The notes: generated by a model not told the origin, from the sequence alone. DNA of 64,000 bases from Poecilobothrus nobilitatus (GCA_947095535.1 OX352772.1:44349445-44413444); one strand, 5' to 3'; shown: positions 37,946-50,900, counted from the stretch's first letter. Program-made: numbers and translations.

Positions 37946-40900
37946 GGAAAATTTAAGTTATCAAGCTTAGAAAATTATTTAGTATAAAATAAAGTTATAA
38001 TCTATTTTGTTTTTGGTATTAATTAATAAAATATTGTAAAATAGAAATTTAATAAAAAAAAAAGAAACATGACTGTGAGGCCAATTATAATATAACATTT
38101 TCAGGCCGATTAAATTATTATAGTACATACTTAAAAACGTATCTAAAGATACTAAAGTATTATTTACTGAAACTAAAAATAAATTAAAATTTAATATTTT
38201 CTTTATCACGAAATATTATTATCTGTATATATATATATGTGTATATATATACAAACGTTTTCATTTCTTTTTATTTTATACGATTTTTTTTTTTCGTCAT
38301 TTCCATAATTTTTTTTTTTTGTATCATCAAAGTTCAGTTGCACTAAATGGTAACGGCAGACAAAAATTATAACCTTGTGCGAAAAAAAAAAATTAATGAG
38401 ATAACCGTTTGTTTGCATAATTATTTGTGATATTTTTATTTTATGATGAACATATAATTATTTAAATATTTAATTTTAAAAAACATGACAAAACAAAAGC
38501 TGAAAAAAGGTTTTTCGATATAAAATTTATGTATTTTGGTTTTAGAACTAAAAATAAAAGATTTTTTTTTTAGAATTTTTGGCTAAAGCTTTTAATTTTT
38601 GATAATGTTCAATTTTCATTTTTCTTAATATAATATTTTTAATACCTCATGTATATATATCTGTATTTTATATTTGTATTTAAATCGATTTATTATTAGT
38701 AGAGATTAGAGTATATTGATAAGAAAGTTAAATCGCAACTGATTGCCACCACACTCCGATAGTACCATATATACATTAAAAGGTTTGATATGGCTTTTTC
38801 GAATTTCTTTAAAACATGAAAAAGAAAAGGAAGAAAAAAATGATACCCGATGCAATTTTTCTGTTTTATTTTTTTCTTCTTATGTCTGAAAAGAAACATA
38901 ACCTTATTAAAATTTCTTATAACCCTTGATATGTCAGTTCTACAAAGATAAAATTATTTTTCTTTTAAAAAATATAGTTAATAAATATATTAAAGCTTCA
39001 TATGAGATTTTCGTTTTGATAAAGCAGGACCGTATTAGGACCAATAGATTCCTTAAGCACTTAAAACAAAAACAAAATTTTACAAACGAAGTATTATAGA
39101 TTATAGTTTGGCAATGTAAAAGATTTTTGACACTATTTCTCAAAATATCGTTTAAAAGAAAACGTACCACGTTTTGCGAAGATTTGTATGTACATATATA
39201 TATTTTGTAAATAAAAATACATATATATAAAATGTATGTATTTATAAATATAAATGCATACATACATTTTTTTTGTAATAATCTAAGACTATACTCTTGT
39301 TAAGAAGCCTCCGTATCTTGAGAATCAGAAGTCGGACCGACATGGATTTAAAAAACGTACTCATCTATTTTGTAGTAAAATTTAAATAAATAGAAAAAAA
39401 AAATAAAAAAAGTTCAAATTTTAAGCCATCCCTAAAAAACGACAACCAAAAATAAAGGTGGCAATTTTCGGGAATTTTAAAATTTGTTTTTATCTTTTTT
39501 AGTTTCTATTATAGTATCGGGGAACTAGGTTTTTTAAATCACAACGGCACCCAAGATACGTGGACTTGTCCAAAATAACAGCCAATATTGAAGAATTGAA
39601 GAATTTATATGTTAAAATTTAAATTGGTACAAGAGTGCAAGACTTCTGGAGTTGTTTACAATAGACTAAAGTCAGTGTACGATTGAACAACCAGAGTAAA
39701 AATTATTTTTATGAAATTTTTTTACACTAGAAAAAAAAAAGTGACACTGTTCGTCATTGCAGAATCTGTGTCACCCCAATTCTCATGAAGCCCTAAACAA
39801 GTGCTAAGTTTGTTTATAGGTTAATCCAGCAATGTGATAAAGGAAAGGTTAAGTCTACAGGTAATTTTTTTTCTAATTATTAGTTAAATTAATATTTTGT
39901 ACACTTCTCACCCAAAAAAAAAAAAAAAAACAAAATAATATGGTAAACAGGGCCGTTTGAAAAGGTCACATTACTAAACGAATAACGAATAATAAAAAGC
40001 ATTTTAAAATATTCATTGAATTTTTTCTGCAAAAAATATTGTTAAAAAAAAAAAAACAAGAGATACTTTCTTTAATTTAGAAAAAAAAAATTTGAAAATT
40101 AGCTTATGTGTTGTTCGACAGTTGACCTTACAGTTAGACTACGACTTAACGGAAAATTCCTTATTATATTTATAAAATTAATTTTTTTTACGATATCTAT
40201 ATCTCAATAATTGTATGCTTTGTCTTAAACCGGTGTATAAGTTTCGTTAACAGATTGATGTACATCAGACTATAGACAGATTGTAACGAATTTTAATTTA
40301 TTTTAAGAATTTTACTAAAAAATATTCAATATTGGTTTGAAAAGTCTACAGCTTGATTTTTAATTAACTTAATAACTTAAAATTAAATTTAATTAAATAA
40401 ACACAATATTAGATTTATATAAAGAAACAAAAATTTACGATATTCGGGTTTTTGTTTTAAACAAAGAGTTTAAAAATTTTATTGTTAGACAATTAATATT
40501 GTAGGAGTTTTGCGAGTACATAATATAATAAATAGGCGTGCTAGTTCTGATTAACAGAAAGTTTTTTTTTTTGTTTTATAGTAATTTTCTATAATTTTTA
40601 GAAAGGAAAAACTTTAATATACATATAATAAATAAATACATATAAATATCAATAATGCACTTTTGAACAATTTCTTTTAAAATTTAAAACAACAATAAAA
40701 CTATGAACATTATTTTCCTTTTTGTTCAGTCCCATTAATTTATTTTATTTTAAAGCATTCCCTTTGGTTTCTAAAATTTTGTAGAGATATTTTACAACAT
40801 TAGAAGAGCTTTATTTTGATTGGATTGTTAATTAAAACTTTTGTTAAATAATTAAAAGTATAGCCAATTTGGGTTATTGGCTACAAAATGTCGGTTTTCA

Positions 40901-41150
40901 AAATCTTTACCTTAAAATCTCGCATTTGAAAATCTAATTTTTTCAATCTATAAAATTCATCTTTAATCAGAATGTTTCATATACATATATACATATACAT
41001 ACATACATACATACATACATATACATACATACCCACATATCCATACACATATTATAGGCAAAAAGTGAAAATCCAGTATTTTGTAGCTAACTGTAAATCC
41101 GTTTCAATTCTATTTTCTTATTCATTTCAACAACATATCACTTTAAATAG
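37946..41150. other. Intergenic DNA, nothing coding recognised
   Basis: AT-rich, with a TA/TG-rich tract at about 38222-38252 and a TACA microsatellite at about 40983-41030. Several short ORFs are low complexity and unsupported. Confidence 0.5.
40983..41030. repeat. (TACA)n / (TATACA)n microsatellite
   Basis: Interrupted run of TACA units, about 48 bases. Confidence 0.85.
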
Positions 41151-41199
41151 CCGCTGTAAATTCCCATTACGAAATGCATTCCTCACGAACTGCATATCC

Positions 41200-41505
41200 T
41201 TGCAACGCAAAATAAATATCCGAGATTTGAACCATACGATTTTAAAACAGAAGATTCCGTGATTTTGTGGCCTCACGAAATGCAACGCTCAATGCAAGAT
41301 AAATATCCGAGATTTGAACCATATGATTTTAAAACCGAATAAGATTTTAAAACAGAAGAAACAAAAATTTAACAGAAGAAACGAAATTTTTTAAAAGACG
41401 AGACGAGATTTTGTACGATTCCTTAAATTATTAAAATTAGAAGAATTAAGAGAAGGAAAATTGTTAAATTTTCACCTAGATAATGAGGAAATAGAAAAAT
41501 ATTAG
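41200..41505 (+). pseudogene. Decayed coding sequence with a duplicated 15-residue block, unrecognised
   Basis: Reading through one frame gives KYPRFEPYDFKTED, then a spacer, then DKYPRFEPYDFKTE again before a stop. The underlying DNA, ATAAATATCCGAGATTTGAA, is repeated about 90 bases apart. After a frame change a further open stretch begins RDFVRFLKLLKLEELREGKL and runs to NEEIEKY and a stop. The composition is protein-like, but stops and frame changes suggest a pseudogene. It lies directly upstream of the galectin-like gene. I do not recognise the family. Confidence 0.4.
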
Positions 41506-41668
41506 AATTAAGGGTTGTTAATTATAACTTATGTATGAGTATTCTGTATGACTATAAATTTAATATTATTTATTTGTAAATTGCCTTCATTTATTTGATA
41601 CAAAACATTTAAGAATGTTTAGTTATTTAAGCGAAGAAATTCAGTAGTAAAACAAATATCATATCAAT

Positions 41669-42271
41669 ATGAGATCCGCAACTAATATAATTCTATTTTT
41701 AATATTTTTTCTAATTATTTTGCAATGTAGCAGTAATAACGATTTAGGTCTTCATATTTTAAAACCATCTTCATATATCCTTCTTGGAAAACGTTTAGAG
41801 CCCGGTGATATTATTACAGTTACAGGTTACTATTCAGATGCAGGAACAGAGTAAGTATTTATTTTAAATTATAGGTATATAGGTAATTTTATTTAAAAAA
41901 TAAAAAACAAATATTTTAGGTCTAGTTTTGATATAGAAAATGATAAATGTGATTGGTTTAATATGAAACTATCGGGATGTATTGAATATGATTTACACAC
42001 TTCATTTGAACGAAAAAAATTAATAAGAAGAACAAATACTAATGGAAGTTGGGAATTTTTTGATGAATATTATCCACGTTTTATGAAGAAAGGTGAATTT
42101 AAATACAGTATTAAAGTGAATGTAGATCATTTTGTTGCAACATTAGATGGATTAAAATTACCACCAATGAATTTTTCTATACCTATTGATTCACTCACAA
42201 TATTTAAAACATATGGTTTTATTTTTATTAAATCCTTTAATATTGAAAATGGGAATTCAATACATTTATAA
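41669..42271 (+). CDS. Secreted galectin-like protein (single CRD)
   Basis: Two exons (41669-41850, 41920-42271) with a 69-nt GT-AG intron encode 177 residues. Residues 1 to about 22 are a strong signal peptide (NIILFLIFFLIILQCSS). The rest is one galectin-type beta-sandwich: RLEPGDIITVTGYY matches the L-x-x-G strand at the start of galectin domains, NTNGSWEFFDEYY holds the conserved tryptophan, and NVDHFVATLDGLKLPPMNF with IPIDSLTIF matches the C-terminal half. The classical H-x-N-x-R sugar-binding triad is not intact (LHTSFERK instead), and the region after the tryptophan lacks E-x-R, so ordinary beta-galactoside binding is doubtful. Most galectins lack a leader peptide; this one would enter the secretory route. 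No other gene lies close by. Confidence 0.75.
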
Positions 42272-44421
42272 TTATAAAAAAAAGTGAATGTGAAACTAAT
42301 TAATCGTGGTTTAAATTAGATTAGATCTTAAAAAAAAAATGAAATTCATAAAATAGTTATATTCGTATATTATTTATATATACATACCTATAGTATAATT
42401 TTGTTAGATTTTTATTAAGACTTATAATTATAAGTTCCAAAATAAATGCATGCTATATGAGTTACATTATAAGCCAATTATTTAATGAAATTTTCTTTAA
42501 ATACTAATTAAATTTCAAATAAATCACAAGAAAAATTAATTTTAATAATTTTATTTAAAATTTTTAATTTAAAGAGAAAAACAGACCATTGTGATGATAC
42601 CAATTTTATCATCTTTAAATTTGAAAAGAATAAAAGATGATTATACCAGATAACAGATGGCGTACATATAATTTAAGAATATATGAGTTTGATTTTTATA
42701 GTGTATTTAATGGGTTAGTGAAATCCGAGATTCAACAGAATCCTATCAGAAATAAAGATGTTCTGTTGTTGTTGGATATCCTGTATTTTTGGGAAACATT
42801 AATTTTTACCATCAGAACTATCCCAAAATATAGTTTATAGTATATAATAGTTTTTATCCTGTGATATTAATTTTTTTTTAAATATAAGATAATCTCAGAG
42901 ATTTTGGGGACTCTCAGACTCTTTGAGCATTAATTAAAATATTATTTTCAGTGTCAGGAAATCCTAAAACATTGAGATTAATAAAAAGCTTTAGTTTAGA
43001 ACAGATTCTTTCTTACTTTGAGATAAATATGCCAGAAAAGAATAACATAAGTGAATAGTTTCAAAAATTAATTTTGAAAACTCTTCAAATTGTAATCAGA
43101 ACTATCTATCAAGTTCATAACCCATAATAAAAGAATATATTATGGTTAATTTTATTGCATATAACTGTTTAGTTTTGCTTGTTTTTTCATAAATTTTTTT
43201 AAAATATATTTATTGACTAAATCCTTATCAAAAAAAAAAATTAATTATTTAGAATCGAAAATTCTGTTTTTTCAAGAGTATAAATTTTTGTTTTAATATA
43301 TACCAAGTATAGTAATATTAAACGAAAAATGTGATTTGTTAATTATTTTGATTCTACAGTTTTATTTATTTGAACTCATTTAAAACCACAAAAAAAAAAA
43401 AAAAAGTGAAGGACTAAAACAGCATAAGTATTAAACCAGATTAAATCGATTTGAAATAGTCGGTTTTTTCTGCAACAAAAATATAAGAAGAAGGTTAAAG
43501 ATAATAAAAAAAAACGTAAATGCTGTTCAGTCAATGTAAGTAGAATTAACATATAGCACCTTCAAAAGAATACTATATGAAGTCAAAAAATGAAAAATAT
43601 AAGTCATAATAGCAAAAAAATTCATGGTTTTATTATCTATACATTTTAGTCTAATCCAGCAGACAAAATTTAAGAAACTGACCGATTTACACTATTTTTA
43701 GCTACCTACTTTTTGTATGAAGATGATATTTGGTGAAAATGGCAGACTAACTCATTTGTGTTTATATATACTTTTTTTTCTGAAATAACTACTACATTTT
43801 AAGAAATATGCATTTGCATCTTTTACGATTCTGGCGGTTTTCTTCAGTTCAAATCTGTGATTATTAAGAAACTAATGCCATAATTTTATTTGTGCACTAT
43901 TCAACTGAGTATTATTCCAGATGAATATTGCTACAAAAGTATTATTTCAAATGAATATCATACACAAAATATTTACTTAGTAAGTTGTAAAAGTGTTACT
44001 ATACCGAAAATACTGCAGTCATCCTTTTTCCATACAAAAATGATTAAAATTTTGATTGTAATTTTATCGAAACCTAAAATTTTGAAATATGGCAGTTTCC
44101 CACTAGGCATGCGAAATATGAATTAAGGTAATTTCCTTTCCTGAGTACAAATTTAAATCTTATAAATAAGGTTAAAACAGGTTAAGTTAATTTTTTTCAT
44201 CATTTTATTATTCAGTATTGTAAAAAATAAATACATTAATTTTACCTTATTAGGATTTTAGATAAAAAAGATATTCAGTACAACTGTGTACTACTGGTAC
44301 ACAACATTTCAATATAGGGTTGTTTTAAACATTTTGTTTCTGTATTATGTTGTATAGGAAGACTGTAAAGTAATTCTTTGAATATTTTATATTGCACACT
44401 GAAAAAAAATTAATATTATAT
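42272..44421. other. Intergenic DNA downstream of the galectin-like gene
   Basis: Presumed 3' UTR near 42272-42500, then AT-rich sequence. ORFs at 42637-42840 and 43890-44126 have no recognisable family, splice context or coding bias that I trust. Confidence 0.45.
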
Positions 44422-46069
44422 AAAACGAGGAAGAGTGCAGTAGAGTAGACTGTGTCAACTCTGGGATACCCGTATGAACGTAATATATCCTGTTTGTATA
44501 AAACTTGATCATCTTTTAAAAACATTCAGAGTTTTAGTACCGAACTACAGAGATATATTTATGTAAATTGTGGAGTTGTATGATAGCTACCCAAATCTAT
44601 TGCGCCTAGCTTCATTAAGTTCCAAGAAATGCAAAAAGCCTGAACCGGCTGCTTTAGACCATTCAAATTTTACAAAAGTTTTTGGCATGCAACTCGACAC
44701 TTTTTCACTAAATTTCAGATAGCTAGCTTCAATAGACACTGAGTTATTTTCATTTAAAAAGAGAAGTTGTATGGCAACTATCCGAACCTGTCATGTCATC
44801 ACAACAAAATTTTACAGAAGTTGTTGCCATAAAACTCGATCATCATTTGCAAAATTTCAGATACCTAGATTGAATAGACACTGGGTTATTTCCATTTAAA
44901 GAAAGAAGTTGTATGGCAGCTACTCGAACTCGGCGGCCGAAAATGCTGGAGTTAAATAGCAAAACTAACAATTTTGTAAAAGTGACGTAAAAAAAATTTC
45001 AGCCTCCTAACTCCTTTATTTTTTGAGTTATCATGCGGACGGACACTTAGTTATTTTCATTTAAAAAGAGAAGTTGTATGGCAGCTACGCGAACCCGTCG
45101 CACCACCACAACCAAATTTTGCAGAAGTTGTTGCCATAAAACTTGATCATCATTCGCAAAATTGCAGATACCTAGATTGAACAGACACTGGGTTATTTCC
45201 ATTTAAAGAAAGACGTTGTATGGCAGCTACTCGAACCCGGCGGCCGAAAATGCTGGAGTTAAATAGCAAAACTAACAATTTTGCAAAAGTGACGTAAAAA
45301 ATATGTCAGCCTCCTAGCTCCTCTATTTTTTGAGTTATCGTGCGGACGGACACTGAGTTCTTTTCATTTAAAAAGAGATTTTGTATGGCAGATACCCGAA
45401 CCCGTCGCACCAGCACAACCAAATTTTGTAGAAGTTGTTGCCATAAAACTTGATCATCATTTGCAAGATTTCAGACGCCTAGCTTTATTAACTTCCAAGA
45501 GGTGCAAGAAGCCTGAACCGGCTGTTCTAGGCCAAACAAATTTTACAAAAGTTGTTGGCATATAACTCGACACTTCTTTACTAAATTTCAGATTCCTAGC
45601 TTCAATAAACACTGAGTTATTCTCATTTAAACGGAGAAGTTGTATGGCAGCTACCCGAACCCGCTGCACCAGCACAACCAAATTTTACAGAAGTTGTTAC
45701 CATAAAACTCGATCATCATTTGCAAAATTTCAGATACCTAGATTGAATAGACACTGGGTTATTTCCATTTAAAGAAAGAAGTTGTATGGCAGCTACTCGA
45801 ACTCGGCGGCCGAAAATGCTGGAGTTAAATAGCAAAACTAACAATTTTGCAAAAGTGACGTCAAAAAAATTTCAGCCCCCTAGCTCCTTTATTTTTTGAG
45901 TTATCGTGCGTACGGACGGACGGACGGGCGTACATGGCTTAATCGACTCAGAATTCGATTCTGAGCCGATCCATACCTTTGACACTATATCTAGCTCGAC
46001 TCCTTTAAGGTGTCACAAACGTAATGGCAAATTTATTATACCCTTGAACATAGTTCATACGGGTATAAT
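44422..46069 (+). mobile_element. Diverged DINE-like element with internally amplified units
   Basis: Starts AAACGAGGAAGAGTGCAG like copies 1-4 and ends with the same architecture: a GGACGGACGGACGGGC tract, TTAATCGACTCAGAATTCGA, and a terminal hairpin TTATACCC...GGGTATAA. Its paired boxes are ATACCCGTATGAAC (5') and GTTCATACGGGTAT (3'), which differ from copies 1-4 yet still complement each other. The interior is unrelated to copies 1-4 and made of repeated units. Confidence 0.75.
44740..45900 (+). repeat. Tandem units of about 307 bp inside the diverged DINE-like element
   Basis: GTTGTATGGCAGCTAC-type anchors occur at about 44767, 44909, 45073, 45217, 45381, 45641 and 45783. They alternate between a unit with ACCCGTCGCACC and one with CTCGGCGGCCGAAAATGC. 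The higher-order period is about 307 bp, with one extra spacer between 45381 and 45641. Confidence 0.85.
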
Positions 46070-46199
46070 GATAATTTCATTTTAGTTAATATATAAGTTT
46101 TAATTAAAATGACGAAAATTTGAGCTACTGGTGGAAATTAACAAGAAAATTATATACCATTGTTTCATTATTTTATAAATTAGATCATAAACCATAGAC

Positions 46200-46770
46200 A
46201 GTCAACAAAACTATATTTCATCTGTTGTAAAAAAAATGTGCAGGTGCTCAAGGTACAGGTTTCTAAAATCACCAAATTTTAAATTTTTGACCCTTAATAG
46301 TTCTTAAGCAAGATGTGGTTTACAAATAATTTTTCTGAAGTAGCTTATCTAAATTCTGAAACATTTTTCTTCTCTTAAAATTTCAAGATTTTGGCTAAAA
46401 TCGTTTCGGAGTTAAGACGGAAATTTAAATACTAAATTGAAAAAAATTGTATAACATTGATTTATAAGGCTATAAAAATGTACTTTAGTTTGCTGTTTTT
46501 AGATTGAAAAAATGTTAAGAACCTGAAATATATCTACACAGATGAAGATGTTGTTCAAATTTTTAAAAACTGTAGATCCGTAATGGTTGCAGCTACATAA
46601 AAAAGTTATTGTACAACATTAATTTTTTTATGAAACTTATCTTTGGTTAAAATTTGATTGTTCTATTTTAAACGGTGTAGAAGATTTGTAAACAGAGGGC
46701 AGAGTGAAACTAATAAAAAAATTTTTTCAATTCCTTTTTTTGAATAATTTGCTAAAAACGAGCAGTGAAC
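46200..46770 (+). mobile_element. Second repeat family, partial copy
   Basis: Begins in CAGGTGCTCAAGGTACAGGT, contains GTAGATCCGTAATGGTTGC, and ends near CAGAGTGAAACTAATAAA, matching the copy at 57115-57845. The 5' end is missing. Confidence 0.65.
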
Positions 46771-47224
46771 TTGTAGTGGAATTTTTAAAATAATATTGCA
46801 ATCTTTCGATTACTTTTACTTTCAAAAATTACAATTTCATTCAAATTTACTACTTTTTAACATAAGCGATAATGGCACCATTATTGTTCAAATTTTACAC
46901 AAAAAGTAAAACTGACAATTTTCATTAATTTTTAAAAAAACATTTGTTGCAGTTGTAGTAATATCTCACAAAACATTTATTAATGAAATTTAATTGAAAA
47001 ATTATGAAAAATAGTGAAAGAAATATAATTGCAAAAAACTCTTGTATAAATTATATAAAAAAATAATAAAAAAATTAAGTTTTCATCAAAAGCCGGTAAA
47101 TATGTATAAACATATTACATTTACATACAATAATTTACATTGTATTTATTTTATATATAATAATTTTCTCTTTCTTTATTCTTTTATTTCTTTAATTATT
47201 AATTTTTAATGTTCAATCGAGTAC

Positions 47225-47315
47225 AGTAGTCTCAGTAGTCAGTAAGTACTCAGTACAGTAGACATATTTATTATATTAGTAGTACTCGCTCACTACTCGT
47301 TAGTTCAGTACTTCT
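47225..47315 (+). promoter_or_regulatory. Cluster of TCAGT initiator-like motifs upstream of mARC-B
   Basis: TCAGT, the arthropod initiator core, occurs at 47232-47236, 47239-47243, 47250-47254 and 47305-47309, about 0.7 kb before the proposed mARC-B start codon. The surrounding block is built of repeated AGTA/TACT words. Position and strand fit a core promoter, but this is inference only. Confidence 0.3.
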
Positions 47316-47968
47316 TTTCTTTTATCTTTATAGTTGTTTATCTCTTATTTTTACATATTTTTTCTTTTCTCAGTATTTTCATTTTCACACTCAATTTTTC
47401 TCTTTAAATGAAAACTGCTATATACGTTTTATAGAAATATACACTGTTTTACAGTATACTATAGTATAATCAAAAGTACTTTGATTATTCTATACATTAT
47501 ATTGTGTATAAATAAATATTAGAATTTATTTATTTTAGAATAAAAAAAAATAGAAACAAAGTAAATATATTGTGTAATTATTATTTAATAATTAAGTATG
47601 AACACACTACATAATGCATATATTTATCAATTACAAACTATACGTCTACAATTTACATACCTATACAATGTCAAAAAACAGAATATTTAAAAAGAAAAAA
47701 AAGAGAAATTTATTTTATGTTTATAGTTTTTATGTTTTCGAAAATAATTCGGAAAATTTTTTTTAGTTTCATACAAACGGTGCTTGATTAAAGAAATGAA
47801 AATCGCGTTTGTTCAAATATTTTAAAATTTTTATACTATCTTTAAATTTAATGTATTGAATAATAATTATATACAGAATTGTTTTAATATTATATTTTTT
47901 AATTTTTTTTTCAATTTGAAAAATTAAATAAAATAATAAATTAAATAAATAAAAAAAAATAAATAAAA

Positions 47969-50900
47969 ATGCCTGGTAAGTTAATTAACCATAAAATTTA
48001 AATGTCTGACAAAAATAATTTAAATTAAAAAAAAATTTAAACTAATCAGATAAGTGTTAAAATAAATAATAAATAATAAATTTTTTTTTTTTTTGAAATG
48101 TATAAATAATATTATGAAAAAAAAAAAATACTTTTCAATATAACAATAATGTTTTCTAAGTCCTTTAAATTTTTACTTTACTTTTCAATATTTTTCTATA
48201 AGCATATATGTATATGTATTAGTGGTAGAAAATATTTAATGTATTGTGATGAAAAATGTCAAAATTTTCAGTTAAACAAACAGCGTTTTGTATAAAAATA
48301 TGTAAATAAATAACCATCGAAAATCATTTTCAAAATAGAATTAAAATAATAAATTTCAAGGAAAAAAAAAAAATAGAAATAAATATTTTAATAACGTAAC
48401 ATATCGGAAGTAAAACGGATATTTTGAATAAATTTTTAATTAATATATTCCGGAATATCGTGTGGAGATAAAATTTAACGGAATTGAATATGTACATTTT
48501 CCAATTTTTTTTTTTGTAATATTTCGTATTGTTAAAGAAAAAACAAGGTGTATGTAAAATCAAAGGTTTTTAAAGATGTACATTTTCAATTGTAACTACT
48601 TTTTCATTAAAATTATTAATTTTTTATAGAATTTTTTGTGTACGAAAAAATTCTGCAATGTCTAAAAATGATTTCTTCAGTTTTAAGGTAACTTATTGTC
48701 GGTTTATAAGAAAAGGCACGGTTGACACAAGTAAAAATATAATATTGTACCTTTAATATGTTTATGTTTTACTTACGAAAAATTTGCACATATGTGTAAC
48801 TTCGTCCAAAAAAAAAATTTCCGATTTTTGACTTCCAATTAACGAGAATTAACGCTCTTAAATAAGGAGAATGGACTCTCAAAATGTTCTGACTAAAAGA
48901 ATTCCGAAGATATGGAAAAAGAAAAATATTATGTTCACATAACGGTATATTTACATGCTAAATTGAGAAAAATTGTATTATTTTTATATTAATTAATAAA
49001 TCTTAAAAATTTCGTTGGATGTTTTCGAATTGAAAATACATTAAGCAAAAGGGGCCTCGGTAGCCTAATGGCTAAGAGCGTATAAAATACGCTGTAAACA
49101 CGGAAGAGTGTGCGTTCGAACCCCACACACGTCGTAAGAGTTATTTCTCCTTACGACATTTCGACATTTACAGCCACGCCTGAACAGGAAAGGCTGTGTA
49201 ATTTCCTGTCCACATTTATGTGGCAGAGAAATGCATTAAAAAAAAAAAAAAAAACCAAGCAGTACTTATTTGAGATATAAACAATTATAATTAGGACTTT
49301 TTCTAATTTTGAGAGACTGTAGCTTTGTAATGGGTTGGACTACATTAAAAAGTTATTTCAAATTTTTAAAAAATTATTGTTGTGCTATTTAATTTTTTTT
49401 TGTTATTTAATTTTATGTTGTTAAGAAGAGGGGGAAACGACTCTTCATCTCCTTTGCACATGCCCAGCCTTGTTGGCTAAAAGAAACACCAATTTGGGGT
49501 GATAAGTCTTCAACAACCTTAGCGATCAAGTAGGTAAAAATGTGAAGAGCATTCTTCGCTTTGCAAAAAGCTTAAATTGATTTTAACGAGTGGGATAGAA
49601 AAGTTTTTATGTGACCAAATACGGTCTAAGTGTGCCTTTTTCGCAGCCACTTGAACCTAATATAATCTAATTTTATGTTAAATTATACTATATCTTCAGT
49701 TGTAGTAAGTTTAAGGAACAAAAAGTTATATAACTTTATTTTTAAATTATTTTAAGCATCATTAAATTGCAATAACTTTCATTCAGTTTTTATACACTCT
49801 GTTTTAATTAAAAACAAAAGTGATTTTTATTTTTGTCAGTATATTTTATTGTTGAACTGGTTGATCATAAAACATCTCTTTAGTGTTTTTTTTTTCGTTT
49901 TTAGATAAATATAATAAGATTATAAGATAGATAATAAGATTATTACACTTTTTTCAATTTTTTACAAAAAATTTTACGCAATTCAAAAATCATATTTAAA
50001 ACATAAAAAATAATAAAAAATGAAACGATTTTACGGTGAATATTATAAATCGTGTAATACTTTATATCTAAAAGCATATTAAAAGATAATTACAATATAT
50101 TTAAATAAATTTAATAACTCAAAAAATTTCGAGAGTCCATGATTTTATGAGGTTGGTTCAAAAATTATTACAATAATGCATTAACTTTATAGCAATTATC
50201 CTTCATATATATGTACATAAGTATAGTATATATGTACCTATATATTTTTTAAACTTTTACAAATTTTTAATAAAATTAAAAAAATATTTTTATCTTATCA
50301 AAATATTAATAACAACCAAAATATTAAATTATTTTATTACTTTGTTAATATTTTATTATTAATTTTATTATTATATGTTTATTCCGTTATTTCTTTTTTG
50401 TAATATCTGATAAGTGTGCTTGATTTGTTTGCTATCTAGATTATAAATAATAATTGTTATGGTTGTGATAACATAAAAATGTACCACTTATACTTGTACA
50501 TATTATTGGATATAATGTATTTAGTAATTAAAAGGGTCATAGTTAGGGTAATGTTAGTATCATAGGTTCTAACATAATGTTTGGTTTAAAAGAGGGGTAA
50601 AGTTTGGTTGGTTCAAATGTAACACCTACCAAAGAGAATTCGCACTTTGATCTCATTGGTGTCTCTCGAGTTTCGTGTCTCGTCTACCAGCTGTTACCAA
50701 ATCATATTTTTAACCATCTGACTCCATTCAAAACTACAACTTTTTAGATTTCACCTGTTAGATTATACGTAACTACTGCGACTAATAATTTCGGATTCAT
50801 GTGAAAATTAATTTTCACTTAACCGTGAGTTTGAATAACAATAAATTAAAAAATAATATTTTTTATTTATTTTGCATTACATAATAACTAAATATATTTC

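Noticed and set aside
38940..39263. 107-codon minus ORF
   Set aside because: Composition is I/F/Y/K-rich, as expected of translated AT-rich DNA; no motif.
41669..41854. Treating the two galectin-like ORFs as separate small genes
   Set aside because: A 69-nt GT-AG intron joins them in phase and completes the lectin domain.
42637..42840. 67-codon ORF downstream of the galectin-like gene
   Set aside because: No family, splice context or conserved motif; probably chance.
45457..45681. 74-codon minus ORF
   Set aside because: Lies wholly in the tandem units of the diverged repeat element.
49051..49140. tRNA gene on the plus strand
   Set aside because: Same SINE head as 18501-18693; no matching 3' acceptor arm.
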